The notes beneath the pieces are model-generated. The model saw nothing but the letters and a program-made list of their open reading frames with translations, made no database searches and was not told the origin of the DNA. Positions 56,705-64,000 of a stretch of 64,000 bases of DNA are shown here, piece by piece. A program made the position numbers and the translations under genes. Where the stretch lies: assembly GCA_015179025.1 (NCBI GenBank), contig WHUX01000118.1, positions 1-64,000 on the forward strand, written 5' to 3'. The DNA comes from Terfezia claveryi (lineage: Eukaryota > Ascomycota > Pezizomycetes > Pezizales > Pezizaceae). The first letter of the stretch is position 1. Each line of letters starts with the position of its first letter.

Positions 56705-56910
56705 TGAGTGCACACGGGTGGGGCCTAAAAACTAGGGGAATGGCGGTTAAAGGGGACATATGTCCACTAGGTAGAACGCATAGAACGAAGGCCGGATATG
56801 AGGCTCAGATTTGTGTATCACCAAACTTTCACCAGGGCTTCCGAGTGGCTCGTCATGCGACCCCTAAGGTTGCGCACATGAGTACCGAGTTCAAGAAAAA
56901 GAAAAAATAA
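56705..56910 (+). mobile_element. Divergent LINE- or SINE-like tail
   Basis: The last 80 bp (AGGGCTTCCGAGTGGCTCGTCATG, GACCCCTAAGGTTGC, ATGAGTACCGAGT, A-rich end) are a diverged version of the LINE hairpin tail. The 5' part is unlike the LINE 3' UTR. No Pol III boxes were identified. Confidence 0.5.
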
Positions 56911-57417
56911 AAGGGTAGGGATTGTACATGAAACATCAGGATAACAGCGATGAGGGATTTCTAGCTAAGCTTTGGAAAAAGGGGCATCATGCAGGAAGTA
57001 AACCGCAATATAAGCTGATGACAGACATGGAATGCTCTGCTAGGAATAAATGACCGATATAGGACCCAGAACGAAAAGCAAAGAAATAGGAGATTGTTAA
57101 CCGCGGAATAAAAGGCGAGTTCAGGGTAACCCAGGCGTCGTGGATGTATCTTTCACTTCTCATAATGCCAGGCTCAGGGAATTAGGCCCGGGTCCCCATA
57201 AGAGAAGACAATATTGCTCAATTTTATTTCACAAGGCCTTCTAAGTTAGGCGATTCACAGCCAGCAAGATAGTAATTATTGAGGACATCACGCAGAAGGC
57301 AACTACTGGCCGTGATTGTGAGTTCCTCCACCAATTAGACTTCACAGAGCCTAGGTCCCCTATGTTCTGTGCTCATTGGGTGAGTACTCTTGTAATCCCT
57401 GGCGTAGAATGAACCTA

Positions 57418-57940
57418 CCGTATTTATTCGCAAGTAAGACAGTATCACTCGGCAGGACACCGTCTCATAGAGTCATAGCCTAAGGCTCCATAGTCGTACA
57501 GACTTTTAAAAAAAAAAAAAAAAAAAAAAATTGGCAGGACAGTATTATTGTAAAAAGGCAGGGCGCTAACAGCCTAAGCTTGGCCGAGATATCCGAATCG
57601 TGTATTAGACAGCAAATTTTTCATATAGGACAGTAGTATGATAATGTTGACGTTGACTGACGCAGCCGGTTTCCTACACTCATCACCAACCTCACTTGTT
57701 TCAATGTCAATTCTGCTGGCCCCTCGTGCTGGACCCAATGTGCAAACACCAAGCCAAAATACCTCAAGAAACCTTCGAGGAGATCGTGTAACTCGTTATT
57801 AATTATGCCACTGTCGGTATCTTTCCCGAAATTCTTTTATAAGACAGTATCTCGTATATAAGCTAGTATCAGTAAATTCAAGGCCCCTCCGACAGCCCGT
57901 TTGTAGATTAGACAGCATTGTTACTTGCGAATTAATGCGG
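57418..57940. mobile_element. TA-flanked MITE, CCGYATTWATTCGCAAGTAA ends
   Basis: 523 bp. The left end CCGTATTTATTCGCAAGTAA and the complement of the right end (CCGCATTAATTCGCAAGTAA) match, with TA on both sides (57416-57417, 57941-57942). GACAGTA motifs are scattered inside. An A-run of about 23 lies near 57508. No ORF. Confidence 0.75.
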
Positions 57941-59780
57941 TACTGCAATGCAGTTGATACCATTGCCATCCCGGATGGGGGTTCAAATCGTTTACAGGGC
58001 TGAAATATGTGACACTAGGGGTGGGATAGAGATACAGCGGGCAAGTTCTAATGGGGGCAGGGTCCGTGTGTTGTATCTTTTGTTGTATGTTTAAGAGTTC
58101 GCGCTATGTAAAGAGCCAGAGAACCGGTGATAGCGGGGACCTCTGTGTACTCCATGCTCTCCCCCGAATATGGCCATCTAAGGCAACTGTAAACCTCCGT
58201 AGTTTCCAAAGAATTTTAGAGAGTTCGGAGTTACATTCGCTGTTTTTTTTTTGTTTTTTTTCCCTTCCTTACGGGTGTTGTTGAAGGCGTTTATTATATC
58301 GTTCCCCAGCAAGCTGGCTCATTTTCTTAGTTCAGAGGGCTAACTATAATTAGCATCGATAGCCAAACAGCCTTTCTAGATCTATACTAATAATAATGGT
58401 GGAAGCATCTGAGGGATTATAGCTCGTTTGTGATTGCTTTCGCTGTGGGTTTGCCTACTCCTTCTTCAGAGGTCTTCATCTTTCGCCTATGCGTTGGCTC
58501 TTTCCTAGTTTTGTGATCATCCCTATCTATAGTGCTGTAAGGAGCGGTGGCGGCTCCACAGTGTCTGGAGCTGGTAGGCAACTGGCAATATCGTTTGGCC
58601 CAGGTTTGTGTCTTTGATGGGTCAAAGTAGCCGGTAACCTATTCCGTCTAGCATTGGGGCGCTGTTCGAAGCCTGGCCAAGGCCATTGTATACCAGTTGG
58701 ACTCTCTTGTGGTTGGCTCTTTGTAGATTATGGAGTTCTGGAATACGTAGGTAATCCCGTCAACTCACAGTAGGTTAGAGCCCTGGAAGGCCTTCAGCTT
58801 TCCTGGTTGCTCTTGAGGATCTTGCCATTGGAGTCCTTGAAGTTACCCATCCTTGGGGAGTATTTGAACGCTGTGTGCACAACTTCCCATGGGTCCTTGT
58901 GGCCATGTTCGTCTCCCGGTAGGTATTTATGCTAGCAGTCAGTCTTCTTTTTCTTCATTCTTTTGATATCTCCCCTTGCTTTCCTGGTATCTGCCGTAGC
59001 TTCAAGCTAGTATGACCTCCCATAGCCGCTAGTGAGCTTGGAGTCTCACTACTTTCCGAATCGAACCGAGGCTTGCTTGTGTACCTAGAACTCTTTCTGT
59101 CCTGTTAGGTTGCCTAGGTCTCTGTATACCTCACCGTTTGTGTTTGATAAGAATTGGGGTTTCCGTCTACCTAGGCACCTGTCTCTGTAGAGACTTTAGA
59201 GACTGTCGGAAGGCGGTTTGGCTAGAGTCTCAGGACGCTTCGTATCCAGATTAACGGGTAGCAGAGAAATTGACAATCACAGGACTGGAATAATCCAGAT
59301 ATCACCAAAGGCGTGACACACGCCCTCTCGGTATATACCTAGCGAAGGACGCGTCGAAGCCCACAACGCATCTAGCTACATCGGATGGCAAGCTGGACTC
59401 CCTTCTTGTCCACACTGAACCATCCACAGTAGACGGCCACCACATCACCTTCCTCGAGCGCCAGCATCGAGATGACTGAGATGGAATGAAGGCATTCTTC
59501 GGCCAATTTTATGCCAAAATAGCATCCGTGCAGTGGATTCATTGGTAGAACATTTCGATCCTCCTTTGTCAAGCAATTAGCTATGCGGGGGAAGGGTAGT
59601 GAAATGGGGGAGGAAGGCTCGGATCAATTACGTCCACTGCATGACCGGGAAAGGGAACCTTCAATCCTGGCGTGCGAAGCTGGACGACACCATTGATCCT
59701 GCATGCCTAACATGTTGAACAGGCGCGATTTTTCACGAGTTCCCTTTGTATGAGTTCACTTCTCCGGTTTGTTAGAATGA
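57941..59780. other. No recognisable gene
   Basis: Short frames only, for example 59572-59372 (-), with no known motif. No repeats with clear ends. Confidence 0.4.
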
Positions 59781-59785
59781 ATGTA

Positions 59786-60461
59786 AAGTGGTGTCGCGTT
59801 ATAAGAAACTGCTTGGGACCTTCTTATAACGCGAGGTTTCTTATAACGAGAGATATACACAAAAATTAGGAAATGTCCGAGGGGGGTGTAAAATACCTGG
59901 TAATGTCTATCTGATGCTGCGTCCGGCGAGCCATACCTTCTAGACCCTCAATATCCCGCTTTTCTCGATATAACAGACCCTCCAGCTGCTTGCCTTTCTG
60001 TAGATTGACATGAGGATTTTGAAGACGAAAGAGACGAAGAAGTTCAAGGGTTTCTGGTGCATGGTCGGCGTATAGCATATGATTATGGGAGCGAACTCCT
60101 CTCGCTCTTTTCAGTCCATGCCTGGCGAGTTTGAACTGGCTTGGATGACATACCCAGCATGACTTAGTAGGACAATAATCTAATTGAAAAACAATTTATC
60201 TGAATAGAGGGAACTTCGGCAAGTAGAATGAGACTTTATTCACTTGATTTTCACTGTAAATTGGAGGAGAAGCAATTTGCACATGCGGCAGGGTAATTGT
60301 TGCAGCTCATGTGATAGGGACCAACTGCAAACTTCATTATAAGAAACTCTATGTGTTACTAAGCAAAGACTTAAGAAACTTTCCTATAATGAGAGTTTCT
60401 TATTTTCCCATACAAATTTTGAAGAGACCGGTGCACAGTTTCTTATAACGTGACACCACTG
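59786..60461 (-). mobile_element. Pogo-like deletion derivative, copy 2
   Basis: 676 bp, inverted relative to copy 1, with one base changed at the left tip (AAGTGGTGTCGCG), flanked by TA (59784-59785, 60462-60463). The minus strand encodes MSSKPVQTRQAWTEK, then after a frame change APETLELLRLFRLQNPHVNL and QLEGLLYREKRDIEGLEG (60078-59866). Both copies keep the same two ends of a transposase gene. Confidence 0.85.
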
Positions 60462-60469
60462 TAGTATAT

Positions 60470-60925
60470 TTCGTTCATTCCGCCCATACATTGCTGCCTA
60501 TACCATATGTAGCTGTCAGCGGCTTGCACATCATATGCATACGTCCTGCCTAGCTATACGGCTCACAGCGGCTTGCACATCATATGTGTACTTCCTGCCT
60601 AGCTATACAGCTCACAGCGGCTTGCACATCATATTGCATACTTCACACCTTGCTCACACTCATATCGTTGCTTCATGCCTAGCTATACGGCTTGCAATGG
60701 ACATGTGCTCCTTCTCATTCTTCTTCATACTTTAGATGTACACTCATACATGTATATATATCTCGTTTATGTTCCTACTTGTTCGAGATAACCAAGTCAT
60801 CACTTCACTCAATATAATACATGCATGCACTATGTATATGAACATCTTCTTCTCTTCATATTCCTCTCTCCAGTGACCAACTCGCTCTGTTTATACCTTC
60901 CTTCAGTGGACACTTGGATCTCTCC
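60470..60925 (+). mobile_element. LTR-like repeat, second copy
   Basis: 60725-60922 matches 17725-17940. The left part contains a 49-bp tandem repeat (60500-60665) in which CAGCGGCTTGCACATCATAT starts at 60517, 60566 and 60615. Boundaries unknown. Confidence 0.55.
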
Positions 60926-60929
60926 GCTC

Positions 60930-61325
60930 ACCTGTTGCTATTCCTATTCCTATACGGTTCAGTCCATTTTTCACGAGTTTCATTATTCCTGGTCTCACCT
61001 GTCATTTAGTTCAGTCCAGTTCAGTTTCACGAGTCCCTTACTTTTCTTTTTCAATTTCAGTCTCACAGTTCATTCAGTTCAGTCAGAGGTCGAGGCTCAG
61101 TCATGCCTCCCGGGTCATCGGTTCGTCCATTAATGACAGCATGGGGCCTCGTCTCAGTATCAGTCACAGTCCTTTTTATATTTGTATTTAGCCCGCGTGG
61201 GTCTGGCAGATTAACTTGCCTTACCCTTGAATCCACCCGGGATTCCGGGTGGCTCCTCATGGCCCCCCTGACGGGGCCACATAGGAGTACCAAGTATTTA
61301 AAAAAATAAAAATAAAAAAAATAAA
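60930..61325 (+). mobile_element. LINE 3' UTR fragment
   Basis: Ends in the hairpin tail CCACCCGGGATTCCGGGTGG, CTCCTCATGGCCCC...GGGGCCACATAGGAG, then an (AAAAAT)n tail. The sequence upstream (GACAGCATGGGGCCTCGTC, GGCAGATTAACTTGCC) matches the other LINE 3' UTRs. No coding part. Confidence 0.75.
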
Positions 61326-61505
61326 AATGCCAAACATGTGGCCGATATGTGGAGACAGGCAGGCACCTAGCCCTGGTGTGACCACGAGGAGAGGTGCCAA
61401 CCAGACTAAGGAGACCGGAAGAAGATGGAACAATTGGGAGGAGAGGGACTAGCGGGGGAGGTGGTTGAAGAAGGTGAAGGACGGGGAGGAGGGATTCTCA
61501 ATTGA

Positions 61506-61668
61506 TTAGGCCTGGGAATGAGACAGTTGCGCAAAAGTCTCGTGTCTTCTGTGAAAATATTTATTGGCTGCGACATGCAGATATCCGTGATAGGATTGCG
61601 ATGATTATGATTGTGTTGGGCGAAGAGACCAGGCCCCGTCTTGTCTCGAGACGTCGTGCCCATGCTTA
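61506..61668. mobile_element. Short degenerate hAT-like MITE
   Basis: Left end TAGGCCTGGGAATGAG and right end TCTCGAGACGTCGTGCCCATGCTTA are altered forms of the 4940-5622 termini. No 8-bp duplication remains. Confidence 0.5.
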
Positions 61669-62054
61669 CCGTGATCTTGTTGAGACGCTCTTCTCGAACC
61701 TAAATCTGGCATAAGTGGGCGCGAAGAGGTGGGAGGTTTCTTTGTTTCTAAGGGGAGGGCCGGGATGGGGCGTGGCAGGGGAAGTACCTATATGTGGGGA
61801 AAGGACCGGTGAGGGGCGTGGCGGTGGACGTTATGTTCATGACGGGGTGCAAGCCGGAATGTGGACGTGGCGGAGCAGGGTAATTTCTGTTTGTATTTCT
61901 TTGGCTCGGAAGGTAGGACGTTTGCGTAGCCCGTTGTCCCGTAGGTGGTTGTCCCGTAGGTGTACCGAGACTTTCGGAGTGAGGGAACGGGGCCGTCTCA
62001 TAGCCTTAAGTATGCTCCATAGAAGTATAGACTTCCAAAAGAACAAAAAAAAGC

Positions 62055-62145
62055 TATGTGGGTGGACAAACATGTCCGACCTTTGAACCCACCGGCTGGC
62101 TCATCATAGTCCCAGTGGGGCCACACATCCTCTTGAAAGAGACTG
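62055..62145 (+). mobile_element. Degenerate LINE tail
   Basis: TTTGAACCCACCGGCTGGCTCATCATAG, CCCCAC-like and GGGGCCACACATCC segments resemble the hairpin tail. No poly(A) and no duplication. Confidence 0.35.
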
Positions 62146-62260
62146 CGATGACGGCATGTAAAGGGCCCAATCGGCGAGAGGTTTCTAACGCAATAAACAG
62201 TTGTGCATATGCACGAGGACAATTAAGTATCTGTGTTTTACTTATGCGCTAGGTGCTCCC

Positions 62261-63909
62261 ATGGATATCGCCGCAGGCCGGGCTGCATGCCTATGCAAGC
62301 CCTCCTCCCCGCATCTTTTTCGATTCAACGCCTTCTCAACGGAAGCACATCGGCCAGCGTCGTCTTCTCGCAGTCCCAGCCCTGCAATCTCCGGAGGAAT
62401 GTCCACTCCACCAAATCCATCCAGTCCGCCCGTTCCTCCCCTCCGACCTGCTTTCCCAACACCGCGACTGCACATTAGACGTACACGTCCCCAAAATGTC
62501 AAAAACGGGAGCACTATCTACCATACCGTACATACTGCCAGGACCAAGATCCAAGCTGGCGGAGGCGGAAGAACATGTATTCCCGGCAATTACTACGAGA
62601 TGTCAGAAAGCCAGACAAGAACGGAGGCGATGGACGATTTCTCCGACCTACACCGCCTAACGACCACAATGGACTCCCTCTCTTGTTTGCACATGCGTCA
62701 CGAAGTCTTGCTTGAGACACTCACGGAACGAATTAGGCAGCAAGATGAGAAAGAGGCAGCACTGGAGAGGGGTCTGACCGCATTATTAACCCAGAATCAG
62801 AAGCTCAAGGAGGACCTTTGGGGGGTTTCGTGACGAAATCATGGGGGTGGAGCAATGATTGTAAGAGAGAGGTTGGATGCTGTCAAGAACCTGGAGAGAC
62901 TGAGTATATTAGCGACACAGCCCTAACGGAAGCAGAGTTTGTTGCTGATGACGCATCAGAATCTGCGGTGGATACCAATGAGCAGTCCGGGGATGAGCTT
63001 TGGGACTGTACGGCTGAGGAAATGGAAGGACTGCGACGGCGGGCACAAGGTCATCCCCGTTTAATGTGCTCTTCGGACACCTTTGCCCTCGACGCAGACA
63101 CTTGCCAGGATTTCACTTCACAATCCCCTTATAGGTTGAACTTTGGTAACAAAGATGTTGACCAAGAGTCCGCTACCGCTACCGATCCCTACCCCGATGA
63201 CGGTGGCGAGACAGATGGTACGGCCTTGCAATGGATTCCTAGAGCAAAGCTCTCGAACCCACTCCAACCAAGGTCACCAGATATCCATTTCTGCCCGAAA
63301 ACACAACCAAAGTCGCCACAAGGGCCGATTGACGGAGATAAAAAGGAGCGGGAGCAGGAGGGGGCAGGCACTCCGGATCGTTGGTCAATGGCAGACTCAA
63401 AAGTAGATGGGGCAGGTCAAGCGGCGCTTGATTCGTTCTTAGGTAGGCAAAGTGGTGAGAGGCCTGGGATGAGGAGCAGTATCGTTATGGGTGCGGATGA
63501 TTTGAAGGCCGTGCGTCAGGGTTTGAGGCAGTGGAGGGATAGTGGTGAATATTGGGACAAGGAGTGGGGGGATGAGGAAGAAGCGGTGGTAGACGGAAAC
63601 TGGGCGTCATACTCGGACTGCGAGGGGGATGAGGAAGTTATCGAAGCAGTGAAGATGTTTTGGCACAAGGATGGGCGGGGCAGGGAGGAACCTGAGACAG
63701 AGATACTGGAAGAAGACGAGGACGGCGATGAGGGCGAGGGAAACGGTAAAGAGGCAGAAGATGATGAAGATCAGGAGGAGAACGAGGAGGACAATCAGGG
63801 CGGGGTCAGCTTGATAATTCTCAACGACGGAAGAGCGGAAAGTAGGGTGGGAAACAACTCTAGCACCGAGAATGGAATATCGGGGCCAGTAAGTGCGCCG
63901 CAGATGTAA
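62261..63909 (+). CDS. Acidic coiled-coil protein, two frames
   Basis: The first part starts at ATG 62261 with a Ser/Pro-rich region (SRSPSPAISGG, STPPNPSSPPVPPLRPAFP). It ends in a coiled coil, LLETLTERIRQQDEKEAALE and TALLTQNQKLKEDLWG, stopping at 62833. The second part is open from about 62818 to 63909 in another frame, with acidic stretches (EILEEDEDGDEGEGNG, EDDEDQEENEEDNQ) and a conserved-looking ADDLKAVRQGLRQWRD near 63500. The frames could be joined by a small intron around 62820-62880 (a GTAAGA donor lies at 62859) or by a 1-nt slip in the G6 run; I cannot choose. Upstream exons are possible. The composition suggests a nuclear or scaffold protein, which is inference. No family recognised. 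Confidence 0.6.
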
Positions 63910-64000
63910 TTGAGAAGTCGAAATAGTGGGATGCTGCTTTTTTTTTGTACTACTTAACTATACGGTTATCAGGTTGGGAATAGGATTAAGACTTCTTCCA

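Overview
The window reads as genomic DNA from a filamentous ascomycete rich in transposable elements. The evidence is: short introns with GTRNGT donors and CTAAC-type branch sites; a QDE-2-like Argonaute with a Gly/Arg-rich N-terminus; non-LTR elements ending in an RNase H and zinc-finger module; pogo/Fot1-type and MULE DNA transposons; and LTR-element ORFs broken mainly by C-to-T type stop codons. A truffle or other Pezizomycete is a guess from the TE load, not something the sequence proves.

Only four loci look like host genes in usable condition: an intronless kinase-fold protein with atypical catalytic motifs (27736-29814, +); tRNA-Tyr(GUA) with an intron (36054-36146, +); the Argonaute (36760-40042, -), with two introns and one apparent homopolymer frameshift; and an acidic coiled-coil protein in two frames (62261-63909, +). 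Ankyrin-repeat remnants (6.3-11 kb and 31 kb), a coiled-coil remnant (6.5-7.6 kb) and an unidentified gene split by a LINE (15.3-16.7 kb) are broken host genes.

Layout. 0-6.3 kb: two gypsy elements of one family in opposite orientation next to a degenerate copia element, which carries an intact-ended hAT-like MITE (4940-5622). 6.3-11 kb: host gene debris with nested pogo-like and hAT-like elements. 11-18.1 kb: nested LINE pieces, a pogo-like element and LTR pieces. 18.1-22 kb: several MITEs, including a 1.54 kb foldback element with arms of about 450 bp. 24.1-26.7 kb: a complete MULE with 132-bp TIRs, target duplication and a near-intact transposase. 27.7-30 kb: kinase-like gene. 30-36 kb: pseudogenes and an unfamiliar transposon with two diverged copies of an unidentified protein. 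36-40 kb: tRNA-Tyr and Argonaute. 41-51 kb: mostly featureless. 51.2-53.4 kb: two unusual tandem arrays, one a repeat of an acidic peptide code and one a 280-300-bp unit with conserved hairpins. 55.7-62 kb: pogo-like deletion derivatives, another TA-flanked element, LTR and LINE pieces. 62.2-64 kb: acidic coiled-coil gene.

The most unusual signal is a family of short hAT-like elements that share one terminal repeat (TAGGCCTGGGCACGAG) and 8-bp target duplications. Their subterminal regions are arrays of a perfect 10-bp palindrome, and the palindrome is GTCTCGAGAC in one element and GGCTCGAGCC in the other. The gypsy LTRs show a parallel case: hairpins of unrelated sequence at the same place in U3, one of them tandemly amplified. 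The conserved hairpin array at 52.1-53.3 kb is the best candidate for an undescribed non-coding repeat.
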